From positions 42,100,722 to 42,164,721 of the forward strand of contig OZ007573.1 of assembly GCA_963931925.1 (NCBI GenBank): DNA of 64,000 bases, written 5' to 3'. The translations under genes were made by a program, and so were the position numbers. Position 1 is the first letter of the stretch, and every line of letters starts with the position of its first letter. The notes under the pieces were generated by a model. That model was not told where the DNA came from and searched no databases. It was given only the letters and a program-made list of their open reading frames with translations. Shown one piece after another: positions 44,401-57,800 of the stretch. The stretch is from Onchidella celtica (Eukaryota > Mollusca > Gastropoda > Systellommatophora > Onchidiidae).

Positions 44401-45114
44401 GTTCGTAAACAATTACAGGAGTAAATAGACCATTAATCTTACACACAATGTTCTTAAATTAGTAACCAGTAGAAGATGTTACATGTACATATATACAGTG
44501 TTTTATAGTGCATGTCAGTAGTTTTTCCTCTGTTTCATATACTCATGTGTACATAGTTCTGTATTAAACTCTATTTGAACTGTTAAGTACTTGGTTCTGG
44601 CATGCCTTATGTACAATGGTAGTAAGAATGGAACCCTCACAGAGTTTGCAATCATGTGGCTGCACAAACATACAACATGTGATCGCAGAAAGATACACAT
44701 ATGGCCACGCTCATTCATGTGCATATCATAGCCGAGTGAATGTGTAGTGACCTCAGAAGCATACATTCAGTGACAATGGAAATATATGTTAGTTCTGAAA
44801 AACTAGTGGCACGACTTATCTGAAACTATGCACCTGTGTGGGGCCAATGCCACTGCTGAAATTGATATTGGGTTAGTGCAATTTATGTTGATTGATTCAG
44901 AGGTATGGCAAAAAACCCCCACCAAATTAAAGGCATCTTTACTCTATGGAAAAATCCAAATGGCCTATGGAAAACCTTTTGGAATTTTTTGGAGTCAAAA
45001 GTGTATGAACCCTGCAATTGTGTCTATGGATTTTTGGTAGGAACAGTCTGTCCCTATGGAATGGGGCCAGGGCAAGGATAGAGTAGTGTTGTCTAGGTTA
45101 ATCTCTGGAAAATG
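44401..45114. other. Intergenic, nothing recognised
   Basis: No supported feature. It may include 3' UTR of AASDHPPT, which is transcribed from the opposite strand. Confidence 0.35.
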
Positions 45115-45315
45115 TACCATGTGTAAATGAAGATGAAAATGGCAAGAGTGACAGAACAATGTCTCCCACAAAACCGCCCAGCAACCTGCTGCTGAGATAC
45201 ACGTACAAATGTTTTGCCTAAGAACTGAAACCAGAACTTTCAACACATGCAATAAAAGTAATACTGAAGTCAAATCTGCTAGAAAGATACAACAACTACA
45301 TTACTGTATCATTAA
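45115..45315 (+). repeat. ~200-bp duplicated segment (pairs with 50930-51131)
   Basis: Near-identical to 50930-51131 in the same orientation: GATGAAAATGGCAAGAG, ACAATGTCTCCCACAAAAC and GCCTAAGAACTGAAACCAGA. Only a handful of differences are visible. It lies just beyond the 3' end of AASDHPPT; the partner lies in its last intron. Confidence 0.92.
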
Positions 45316-45735
45316 TATAATAAACATGTACTTGTTTAAGGACAACTATCCCTATTGAAGCACTCCCGACCCCCTCCCCCAAATGTTATTTCCAGGCATC
45401 CGCCTAGACACCACCACCCCAAACCCAGCAGTAACCGACAGGAACAACTGTCCACACTGAAGCATTTTCAAAGGTTAATACATGTATCAAACTCCCACAC
45501 TTAACATGCAATAATATGAGGCCAATACAGGGCTTCTTGAAAGACCTCCATTACCTGGATGAACACAACTGTAAAAACCCCAACACTAGAGATGGCTTAG
45601 TATGTTCATCTGAGATCATGTCAACATATGAACAAAGCCAATGACAGCTTTCTGAGCTGTTCAAAACCCACTAGTGACAACCCAATGACCATTCAAAGCA
45701 CGAGCTGTTGTATATATAGTTCTCGCCCATCCATG

Positions 45736-45897
45736 TCATCTGACGCCTGGCTCCTCCTCTCTACTACTGAAAACCTCCCAGTATTCCATATCCGATGGGT
45801 TGCCAGCCAATGGCTCACATTCAGCCAAAAGTTCTTCAATATCAAGCACATGAAAAGGCGGGGCCTGCGGGTCCCTGGGCTTGCTGTTTGCAGGATT
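45736..45897 (-). CDS. AASDHPPT: AASDHPPT exon 5 (terminal)
   Basis: Acceptor TTTCCCAG after a long pyrimidine tract. It encodes FHVLDIEELLAECEPLAG, NPSDMEYWEVFSSREEE and PGVR, then TGA. Homology to the human C-terminus places this exon with the gene despite a 12-kb intron. Confidence 0.85.
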   Translation of the reverse strand, partial: NPANSKPRDPQAPPFHVLDIEELLAECEPLAGNPSDMEYWEVFSSREEEPGVR

Positions 45898-48800
45898 CTG
45901 GGAAAAAAAAAAGACATATGCATCATAAGTCATCAATATTATAGTACACTGTGTAGTAGGCATCAAATGACAAAAAAACAACAACAAAAAAACAAACAAA
46001 TATAACGTCCTTTTTAAACAAGGCTAATGGTAGTACAGTAGATTTCTTGTAACCTGGAGATGCCAGGGCCACCAGCTTAAGTCTTTACTGCAACAAATGG
46101 ACGAAAGGCCTCAAATTTAAACACATTTGACACACATGCGCTGGTGTGACAAAATCTGAGTCTTTTCAATGAATGGAGGTTTCCCTGAGTTCACTGAATG
46201 AAATTCATTTCCCTGCCATTTTTTAAAGTCTGACACTGATTTAGTATATACATCATGTCACAACTTGCGTTTTTACCAGTCTGAGAATGAATGCTGAGAT
46301 TTTAATAACCACGATAGTAATTAAATATGATACCCCAAACTATAATATGCTATGAAACTTTAAATTTCTTGCCATCGAATCCGAGAGAACTTAAAATTTG
46401 TAAAAAAAAAAAAGAAGAAAAAAAGTAAATTTCGGCAATTCTGAACTCAGAAAGCTGACCCTCGTTCCTTTGTTTATACAAATGTTAACACTGTAATATG
46501 ATAGGGACATCTAAAGTTATCATTGCACAATCTCTTTCATCCATTGGACACGTTTCGTATGAAATCAAGCACTTGTTCACCTTGCACTTCAGACTCATGA
46601 TCAACCTTCAACCTATCTCCTCTTGCCGTATACCAGTAGCATTTACATCAAAACATCTAAGGACTTTCGTGTGTGGAGTCAAGGGGCAAAGGTCACATTA
46701 ACAAGACATGTTTTATCATCTTTCATTACTCATCAGCATCTTGTTAGGTCTCCCTCCACTGACTTCGCTGGCTGTCCAAATATTGACAGTGGACAAAGCT
46801 GCGCCCTTGTCACAACAAACCTTCCCCTTGCCCAAGCACAGCTGATGTTTCCAGAACTATTATACGCATTATCTCTATGTGTGCTTATCCCCACAGTAGT
46901 CTGATGCTTTGACGTGAACTCTTTTAAAATATCCGAAAATTTCTTTGTACCTGGCTTACGTCACACTCGAGGGGAAATGTTTACCCGACAGCAGGTCCCT
47001 GTCGTCTCTAGTACAATGAAAGCCCCTGACATTTCGTTCCTTTAGAATGACAAGGTTCTAACTCCCTTCTGTCTACTTTTGAGAAATCGAGGATTGAAGT
47101 TTCATGTGATCACAGCCTTTAGCGGTACGATTTTTTCTTTCTTTTTAGCTATACTTACAAATTACACATTGATTTTGCTTGATACTTTGACACATAATAG
47201 CCTGTAGAAGTTGTGTATAGTGTGTAACTCAGCTCAGCCAAAAGATGGAGATAGAAGCTTGTCATTCCAAGGGGACGATTCGTGGCAATGGTTCCGTGGG
47301 TACGTCTTCGGATCCCCCCTCCCCCTGCCCAATAAAACAACAACAACAACAAACAAACAAACTTATTGCAATAATTATGACGTGATCATATCTTGCATCC
47401 AACCCCGGACTTACGACAAAACGAGATAAAACATGTTTCTACTGATAATTCTTTAACAAATCTCAGGCTTTTCTTTGGCAAGATCGATATTCTCAGAATG
47501 ATTTTAGTACCCCATACAAGTGCACCCACAAAGAAGCTAAGCAAACAAGATCAGCCTGACCATCTCTCTAGTATCAAATAAATATCTATACTACGTGTAT
47601 CTTCTCACTGAAGAAAAAAGAGACTGAATCTAGGGTAGTGCTGGCCATGATGTCCGTCCTCGTGCGGTGCGTCCCGTCCCGGTTGGAACACGCCGTTCCC
47701 AGGAACATCGCAAATTGCTGCATATCCAAATACTGTGTCACCCGATGGACGTCCCCGAGGTGCAACCTTTACCTTTATTTTATACCAGTTATGATTTCCT
47801 CTCAGTCTAACAATCTTCTCGAAGAGTGTATCGAATCGAAACAGATTTTTCTAACTACCCATAGCCACCGGGACTGTGCCTTACACGTTCTTGCATCAAA
47901 AGTCGGATTTTATAACAATCATACTGTCACAAGTGGAGTGAGCGCGATTAAAAGGATTGCTGTAAAGTGGGTATAGAGTTGTAAGATTAACTCACGGGAT
48001 AGTTGAGGCAGACAGTTAACTTGAAAGCGTGCAATGACACGAGAAAAGTGTTGGAGTTATTGAGGTAGCGTCTGGGTAATGAAAAGTCACTGCAAGCTCA
48101 GAAGTTCAAGAGAACAGACGTGTGAGAGGCAGTCGGGAGTTTGATGTATTCCAGTGAAGACTGATGCCGGGTACAGGCTGTAAGCTGTAGCGGCCGTAAC
48201 TGAAGTGACGGGGTCGGACTGTGATGCCACCGTCAGGACCTAGAGGACATAGACAGGGCTGGGGATGTACGCCAGTATCTGGGTGCCTCCGCCAAGGGTA
48301 GCTGTGGCGTAAGGCCGACAGGCAGCACAGTATCCGTGGCAGTCTGATTCGGGGAATCGAGGCTGGCCATATTTATGAGATATATGTATTAAGATATTGT
48401 ACTGCAAGGTAGTGCAGACATTGATGTTAGGCTGAGGCCAAAATTTCATATTTTAAAGAAGTGAATATACTGTCGTGGAACTGGAAGTGGAATGAATGAT
48501 TGAGGGGAACGAGTACTGTATGGTATTTATTGGATTGTACTTATTAATGTTATAATAAATGTGTGAGCCTGCTTGACTGTTTTGTTAATTGCTATACTTG
48601 TTTGTGATTGTTCGGCTGTCGTGTTGAGGGCATCTCCCAATCTGGGATTTGTTACACATACCCATTACAGTCATTATGCTACAAAAGTATTATTTCAAAA
48701 GCTTCAAAACACTGCTTACGACATGAAGCATTTCCATCAATGCTATCATAATGCTTTCCCTGTCAGTAAGCTAACCTTCAACCGACGCCTAGGTGGTTTT

Positions 48801-51800
48801 GCCCACAGCACCCGCTCCGCTATTTTTACGGAAAATGATGTATGAAAAATTCGCTTTGTCTCTATAGCGGCGAGGGGCGGAGCGGAACGGATACTGTGGA
48901 CAGGTATAAAGGGACCAAGAATGTTTTGCATTTTCATGTCTGTTCCGTAAAAATAGCGGAGCGGAGCGGATGTTGCGGACAAGACCAATTAGATTGACAC
49001 CAAGTTTATTCACTGGAATGACATCGTTCCTAGGTAGATTCGCTGGTTACGACATGGCGCCGCCGTCACGCTGATGTACAAAACCTTCCTCTAAAGTAAC
49101 CTTACCAACCCTAAGGAAATCTTATACAAATCTACGACAGACTGACGTAGCGGTGCTGGCTGGGTTTGTTCCCGATACCATACCGAAATGTTTTTGGTAC
49201 GGAATCGTACAACTGGGAAAACATTTCCCACGGACGCAAAGCCAAGCTCTTGTAAGAAAGTTACACTAAGGCCGCTTTTCTCATTCCCTTGTGCTACTCA
49301 GATACTCGGCAAATATTTCTGTGATTAAAAGGGGAGAGAGAGGGAGAGAGAGAGAGAGAAAACTAGCGATGACAGGACCTAATGGATGCAGGTTTCATCG
49401 CGCACTTTAGCTTACCGTCTAGCCCGGGGGTTATCTTGAGTCTCCCCCCTGGTTAACACGAGACGTCAAAGTGTATCATGAAGGTTTCCTTTTCCACATA
49501 TCACAGCAATGAACGGATTCCCCCCCCCCCCCACGCCCTTTTTTCTTTTGCTCTTTGAAGGGGCATATTTGGAAGAACGGTCAACGAAAGCCTTATTGTG
49601 ACCTTATTACCTACCCCCTCCCCCCACCCCCCTAAGAAAAGACTGGACGGCCAAGACAAGAGTCTGCAAAATGCCCGGCACCGCCAAAGTGGATTGGTTC
49701 CTGAATTTAACAACTGAAATGTTCACTTAACTTCAGATTTACATGTCCAGGCCCGAACGGTAAACTATCGTAACTCGACTTTAAAAAAATTTTTTTTAGA
49801 GATATTTGGCATACTAGTAGCCCTTGACAGTCCACAGGTTGTGTTATAAGTTGGGGAATCAATTCTGACAAAGATAAGGGTTAAATAATGGTTTTTTTTT
49901 TTTTTGGCCAAATATCGTAGCTGTGTGTACTAAGTCTGACAGAGATAGTTATTCAGTTTCTTTACTTCTCCTGTAAAAAGTTGTAAAAACAGAATTACGA
50001 CAGTTCACCACGCGGTCCTCGATGTAGGGAGATGCCCATAAAGTACGTATGTTGGAATTTGGCAATTTTTGACGCCCCCCCCCCCCCACCTCCATTCCTT
50101 GGATGCTTTTCATACGCTTGGTCTCAACCCCCGCCTCGGTATGTGCATACAGCTATCAGAATGTTGAATGTGGACGGAAATCGCATTTTATCTGCTTCTT
50201 AGGCAGCAAAACTAATAATAAAATAATTGTTTCCATCATTGTTTACGTTGGTTGCCAGGGTGAACACAGACCAACCCACGTTAATTATAGTGCCGTTAAA
50301 CACACGTCCAGCACAAAAAAAGTACACAAAAATGACTTTTTTTCTCTAGAGGAATGAATAAAGATTGCTTTTGTGACAAAAATGAAAAGTAGCCAGATTG
50401 GTCAATTTTTACTTCCCGGTATTTGAAACCATCGATCTACCTTAATATTTGAAAACAGTAACTTGCATTTTACACGGACTGCGAGTGTATTTGGCCGTTT
50501 CATTAGAGACATGATTTTTATATTAAGTGACAACTTAATTTGCTGAAGCAAAAAAAAAAAAAAAATTAAAGAAAATTAAACTTGTCCATTTATCACCATA
50601 ACTGACGAAGTGCACACACTTTTAAGACGGTCGTCACCTCAGTTCTTGTTTGTTTCCTCTCCTTGTTTTTGCACAACTGAGAAATTCGACCTTAAAACGT
50701 TTTAGTTTATTCTGATATGAAGTTAGAATAAATCGGAACTATGAAACAGCTTGATAAATGCAAGAACACATCTTAAACAAGTATCAAAGTGTGCATTGGT
50801 TATACCCCTTTTTACCAACTTAAAGATCTCCAATTTTCCAGAAAATGGAGATAGAACAAACAAAAATTAGGGTTGCGCAGTGGAACACCCCCCCCCCCCC
50901 TCTTTCCGTTGCGTACGTACTTTGTGGATTGTACCATGAAGATGAAAATGGCAAGAGCGACAGAACAATGTCTCCCACAAAACAGCCCAGCAACCTGCTG
51001 CTGGGATACATGTACAAATGTTTTGCCTAAGAACTGAAACCAGAACTTTCAACACATGCAATAAAAGTAATACTGAAGTCAAATCTGTTAGAAAGATACA
51101 ACAACTACATTACTGTATCATTAATATAATCTCATGAATGAAATAATAAGATATCTGTTATATTTTTATCCAGGCATGAATTTCACGATTATGATATCAT
51201 TTCAAAGTTTAGTTTCACATTGTAACTATTAACGATAGCAATTCTTTCAGATTGCAAGTGCATTATCAACATTGTTCACCGCATTAATTTGGCAACATTG
51301 GAGCTTGAAATCGTTATCAGTAATTATATCAAACTACACGTCTGCTGGGCCAGTCCTAATTGAGATCTGCTTTCATTCAAAACAATTACGTCTCCCTGGC
51401 AAAAAGCAGACGAGGCCGGCTGGTGTGCGTTGCTATCATTTATTATGAACTGGAGCCACCAGATTTTGATTAATGAAACCTCCCCCTGTCCGTGGCGCGC
51501 TCATTTACTGTTTCATTTTCTTGTCTCCTTTTGCAGTAGAGCAGGGACCCGCGGGGAGAAGCTAGCAGAGGGTTAGATAAAAGGGGGCAATTTGTTTTGA
51601 GAAGAGAGGTCAACTGAAATTAACATTCCTGTGAGAAAGGCTTGCATAGAAGGAAAACAGGAAAAAAATGAAAAAGATAAAACTGTACAACGGGACGGGG
51701 TGGGATGGATGGAAAGAGGAGATTAGAAAAAAGAAAAAAGGTCTATGGCGAGCAAGGGAGATGAGACGATAATGTTGCCAGTGTTTTCAACAACGGATGT

Positions 51801-54800
51801 TAAATTTAAATTAATAATTTTCTATTTCCTGGCAAACCGTCTCAGACTTGCAGATTACAGAGTTAACCCCAAAGAAAATGAAGCATTGAGACCGTTATCA
51901 TTTGCAGATTAGACAGTAATAACATGAAAGGAAAAAGATATGGAAACCAAAAATAATAACAAATAGCTAGAAATTTCCTTCATAATATGCAAACTTGTAT
52001 GAAAATATGGTGTCATGGAGTCTTAAGTCTGAACTCCCCCCGAACAAACAAATAATAAGGTAAAATACAAACATGTGCCTGACTTCTGGCCCAAAACACA
52101 CCAGATCTATCCACATCTGACTTGCTGCTCTTAACTTTATTGAACAGAAACTCCATTAAAAGCCAGTATTTGGCAATATAAAAACACAGAATTGCATTTC
52201 TTTCGTAATAAAATGAAGAAGAAATGAAAAAAAAAGGCAAATAAATATTTTCATAAAAAAACGCTTGGTTCAAAATAACCATACTTCACTTTGGTCACTG
52301 CTGGGAATAATTTCTCCAAACAGTTTAAACAATGGTACTGATCCCCATGAACAACTATAAAAATGTGCAAAAATGCACTGGGCATATTTAGTTAGAGAGT
52401 TCTTGGAAGTATAATCTGAGATTGTGTTGGCGATGGAAAGTCATAGTTTGAGAATGAATCACAATACTGTGGTGGACTCAATACTTTTGCATGGGCTGGT
52501 TTCTCCTTAGAGAGACAAATACATTATTTAAGTTCACTGTAGGGCCTGGGAATCACCCCTTATAAAAGAACACTCTTCACTCTTTAGAAATGAAGAATTG
52601 TAAGTAATGTAACTGGTCATTTTTCACCACTCTTGTTCACATTACTCTTGCAACAGTTTCCAAGCAGTGAATGTTTTGTATGCTTTTGCATTTTTCATAT
52701 CATTTCTTTCCTATCATTAAACTTTAAAAAAATATCCTGCCAGGCCTTTCAACATGAAATGTGTATTTCCTTTCACTAGCATGGAAGATGTTCTGATTAA
52801 AAACCATACTACTTCCCTATTTAAACACACAAAAAGTTTGGCAGAGATGCATTCTGCATTGAGTACTAAAATTGCATAATAAAAACCTGTACTGATGCCC
52901 TACAAAATGCCTATGCATATCTGATTCACTAAAATCTACACAAAAAAAATGAACAAAAGAGTCCTTTAAATAAAAGGAAAATTTTCTTCTCTAGTTATAT
53001 GGTAGGATTTTGCGCAACAACAACTGGAGCGACTAACCAGTGCAGTTATAGATGTTAAGTTTTTTACAGATGATGGTAAGTTCAGGTATAATATTCCTTT
53101 GGATGTTTTGGTAAATAAAGAAAATACAATAAAATACATATATAAATAAAACGCCTAATTTGCAGTGGATTCTGTGCACAATACTTGTTTGTCCAGGGTA
53201 ACTTTGAGGGGAACTGATTTTTGTATGTTTTTTTTTAATCTTTCAGACAATGACTACCAGTGTTTTTGCCTGAGCTAGTCTCAAATTACCAGGCATTTCT
53301 GCTAAGTAGCAAAAAAATCACTGAACTCTTATATGAAATTTCCATGAAATTTGGTGTGTTTATGGAAATATGGTTGAGCTAAAATAACCTGGCAACCACT
53401 TTTTTTATACCTCAAAACATCGACTTTAATCAATTGTTTGTTTACATGCCAATTTTTTGTCACTTTTCATGGGGTGACTTGAGCTAGATCTAGATCTAGT
53501 TGAAATATTATGATGAGCTGCTAGAATCAACATAAAAGTGGTTAAAATAACAAAGAAATAAACAGAATGAATTACAAAACACGGAAGTAGAGCCAATTTA
53601 CAGATTTTTTGGGGTAACATTCATCATCATCATCATTGCCTTTCTCACCCTGGATCAGGGTATAGGCCACCAACAAACACTTTCCATCCCTCTCTATCAT
53701 GGGCCAGCCTCTTTACATTATTCCAAGTCTTTCCGCTTCGTTGCACATCATTTTCTCTGGCTCTTCTCCACGTTCCGCGCGGCCTTCCTCTTGATCTCTT
53801 GCCCTGGGGATTCCAGTCCAATACCTTCTTCGTGATGCTGTTTCCTGGCCTCCTGAGAGTGTGGCCGATCCATCTCCATCGCCTCCTACCAATTTCCTCT
53901 CTGACTGGGTTCTGTCTTGTTCTTTTCCATACAATTTCATTGCTGACCTTGTCTGTCCATCTGATCTTAAGTAGCTTCCTCAAACATCTGTTGATGAAAA
54001 CTTGGATTCTCTTTATGCAGGCCTGGGACGCATTCCAAGTCTCACATCCATACAACAGGACTGACTTCACGTTTGAGTTGAATATCCTCAGCTTTGTTTT
54101 TAGAGATATATCCTTGGTTCTCCAAATCTTGCTTAAGGATGTGAAAGCTGCCTGTGCCTTTCCAATTCGTGCTTTGACTTCTGCCTCTGTTCCTCCCTTA
54201 TTGTCAATGATACTACCAAGATAGCAGAAGGACTCTACATCTTCCAGTGGTTGATCTCCTACTGTGACTTGTTCGCTTAGGGGTGCAACAATTTTTAGGA
54301 CCTTCGACTTCGCGGGATGTATCCTCAATCCAATAGATTCTGAAATTTTGTTTAGAGCTGTAGTCTTTGCTTGCATCTGGTCGTGTGTGTGCGACAATAG
54401 TGCCAAGTCATCTGCAAAATCTAGATCGTCCAGCTGTGTCCATGGGGTCCATTGTATGCCATTTCTTCCTCCACTGGTGGTTTCTTTCATAAGCCAATCA
54501 ATCACCAGGATAAACAGAAATGGGGACAGCAAACAACCCTGCCTAACACCAGTCTTGATATCAAAGCTGTCAGTAAGCTCACCATCATGTACGACTCTGC
54601 AACTTGTCCCCTCGTACATGCTCTTGATAAGATTCACCATCTTCTCTGGGATTCCATAATGTCTCAATATTCTCCACAGTGTTTCTCTATCGATGCTATC
54701 AAAGGCCTTCTCGTAGTCAAGGAAGTTCACTATCAGTTGGGAGTTCCACTCTAGCGACTGCTCTACTATGATTCTCAGCGTGGCGATCTGGTCGGTGGTT

Positions 54801-57800
54801 GATCGATTACTCCTGAAACCAGCTTGCTCCTCGCGAAGTTTTTGGTCTGTTGCATTCTGTATTCGCTTGAGAATAATCCGATTGAAAACCTTTCCTGGGA
54901 TGGAGAGAAGTGTGATTCCTCTGTAGTTACTACAATTGCTGAGGTCCCCTTTTTTTGGGAGCTTCACGAGGTGTCCTTCCTTCCAGTCCTTTGGAAACTT
55001 GCCTCCGATCCAAATCCTCGAGAATAGTGAGTGCAGACCCTCTGCAGCCCCAGCAGCATCTGCCTTCAGCGCCTCTGGTGGGATCTGGTCTGGTCCAGCT
55101 GCCTTGCCTCGATTTAACTGCTTTATGGCATCATTAATCTCTGCTTTAGTCGGAGGGTCGCAACTGATCGGTAAATCATTTCTTGCAGGTAGAATGTCGG
55201 GTGGGTTGCTTGGTGGAGGTCTGTTCAAGAGGCTGTTAAAATGTTCTATCCATCTTTTTGCCTGAGCTTCCTTTCCAAAAATAGCCTTCCTGTTGTAATC
55301 CTTGACAGGAACTTCAGGTTTTCCATATTTTCCAGCAAGAGTCTTTGTAGTCTGGTAGAGGATCCTCATGTGTCCTCCTGTTGCTGCCTTCTCTGCTTTC
55401 TCTGCTAACATTCCTATGAACTCCTCTTTGTCTTTTTTAATTGATTTTTTGACCTCTTTAGCTGATGCTCGGTACTCTTCCTGGTTACCAACTCTTGAGC
55501 TTCTTGTACGACTTGCATTTACCCGTTCTTTTAGGTCTCTTCTTATCCTTATCAAGTCCAGTGATTTTTGACTGATCCATTCCTTGTGTTCCACTTTCTT
55601 TTCCCCAATAACATCCTGACATGTCGATGTAAATACTCCTTTTACCTTAGCCCAGTGAGTCTCCAAATCTACTGTTTCTTCGAGGTCAACAAGGGGTTTG
55701 AATCTATTCCTCAGTGTCAGCTGGAACTCTTCCTTCTTGTCTCCATCCAGAAGGCTCACTTGAAACTTTCTCCTCTTTGTTCCTGCTCTGGTACCTTGTT
55801 TCTTGAGGCGGAGTTTGAGTCTTGCCAGCAGCATGTGATGGTCAGATCCAACATCTGCTCCTCTCTGTACTATGACATCCTCTAGTGAGCGTCTGAATCG
55901 TCGGGTGATGCAAAAGTGGTCAATCTGATTTTCAGTTACTCCATCCGGTGAAATCCAAGTGGCCTTATGGATCCTCTTGTGTGGGAATACTGAACCTCCA
56001 ATCACATAGCTGTTAAATGCGCAGAAACTTGCAAACCGCTCTCCATTCTCATTCATTTGTCCTAAACCATTGCACCCCATAATGTCCTCATACCCTGTAT
56101 TGTCCTGTCCTATCTTGGCATTGGCGTCTCCCATTATAATGTTCACATCTTTTCTTGGCAATGTGTCAACTATTTCCTGAAGCTGGTTGTAGAAGTCGTC
56201 CTTGTCCTCATCGGTTGCTTCATTTGTTGGGGCGTATATCTGCACAATGTTCATGTTGATGTTCTTGTTCTTAGTAGTAAATGATGCCAATATAATTCTC
56301 CTTCCGTAGGGTTCCCATCCCCTCAGTGACCTCTGGGCGTGCTTGCTCAAGATGATCGCTACTCCTTCTGTATGCTTTTTGTCCTCCCTTCCAGAATACA
56401 AAATCTTTTCCCCAGTATTAAGTTGTTTCAGTCCGGACTGTATCCAGCGGGTCTCGCTAACTCCAAGTATGTGCAGTCTGTATCGCCTCATCTCCATTGT
56501 AACCTGGGCACTCTTTCCTGCTTCATACATGGAGCGGACATTCCACGACGCAATCCGGAGTGACTTGCTTGATGAAGGAGCAGTCGGGCCAGTGGCGTCC
56601 TTTCGGCTTTGTCCATTGTCCTTCATTGAATCTACAGGTGCAGATGCTCCCCCTTCTCCCAAGATAAAAGACTGATTTGAAGTACTTGCTTGTGTTTCTG
56701 TAACTGGTTTATTTTTACAGGGTGGGTAGTTGGCCCACCGCCAACTGGCTCTTCTCGGGAGACCAGGACCTTTGCACCTTTAGTCGCCTCTTACGACACG
56801 CAGTATCACGTCAGATGTATTCTCTGCTGTCCCTCTTCTACAAGAGAGCCCCGCATCTGCACGGGCGGGGGTAACATTGATGTCTAAATATTTAGAACAC
56901 TTTATGTGAGTTCTTTCCCTTCCCTGAAACCTGCAGCACACGGGGGTCATGTTGTTATATCCTCAATAACCAGCCACAAGCATGTTTCTGTTCAAATAAT
57001 GACTCTAAATGTCTAATCTCAGAACAAATATTTGGACTGCATATTACCATAAAGAACAGGCAGACAGCCAACGAATACTGCAAGAGAAAAATAGAGAACA
57101 CAATAACCGAGAGTACCTTGGACTTGGTTGGGAACACTTAAACCTGGAGACCAAGAACGTCTCAGTATTGATAGTGACGTAACCTTTTCACATCATCTAA
57201 CTCATGCAATTCACTTTCCCCCTAAATACCCTTACCTCATATTAATTATTCCCTGTAGACACGCAATTTTGGGGAAGGTTTGAAAATCCAATAAAAATTC
57301 TCCAATAAAACCTACAAAATATGGCTGTGATATCAGGGATTCTAAGTAGAAGGCTGGAATATAATATCTTCACCATTCCCTAAGACTATATAGTAACTCA
57401 AAAATTCGAGTTTTACATATATTCAACAACATTGAAAGCCACATTGAATGATCCCAGTTATAGACTCCTAAAGCCAAAAATAATTGCATAGCAAACTTTC
57501 AAAAATTCATCGTAACTAAACCAGTTGTGATAAAATAATTATATCATAAAATTTTATGCTTCTCCTGAAGAGTAGCCCAGATCGAATACGACAGTTTTAG
57601 GGAACAGTGACGATATGATCTCTACACAAACCTACAGTGTACTGTACATTGTGTAATGCAAAATTTGGTAAACTCAGAGTCTGAGTGCCACAGCCTGAAA
57701 GGGTGGGCGGAGAGTCACTTAACTGTAGTGTGCAGCAGTATTGACTGGTTGTAAAGTGAGTTGCTCAGGCCCTGCAGAGGCCATGTGAAAAGGTTAAAAA

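Larger units (their letters stand above)
53622..56867 (-). mobile_element. Full-length non-LTR retrotransposon (LINE) with 11-bp TSD
   Basis: A perfect GGGGTAACATT lies at 53611-53621 and 56868-56878. The ~3.25-kb element has a ~205-base 5' leader, one uninterrupted 1005-residue ORF, almost no 3' UTR, and a GAAAGGCA(ATG)n tail, here as (CAT)n on the + strand. An apurinic-type endonuclease with RT, no RNase H and a short-repeat tail resembles RTE-like LINEs; the clade is not settled. It sits in the last AASDHPPT intron in the sense direction. The copy at 3159-3621 shows the same family retrotransposed elsewhere. Confidence 0.94.

Noticed and set aside
47638-47976. 112-codon open frame in the AASDHPPT intron
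   Set aside because: No domain recognised; kept only as an unassigned stretch.
53799-56675. Plus-strand open frames opposite the LINE
   Set aside because: Shadows of the 1005-residue - strand ORF, without recognisable domains.
56663-56867. HDV-like self-cleaving ribozyme in the LINE leader
   Set aside because: A GGCGACTAAAG segment recalled the ribozyme J4/2 strand, but I could not fit the required P1 and P2 pairings by eye; left as a search to run.
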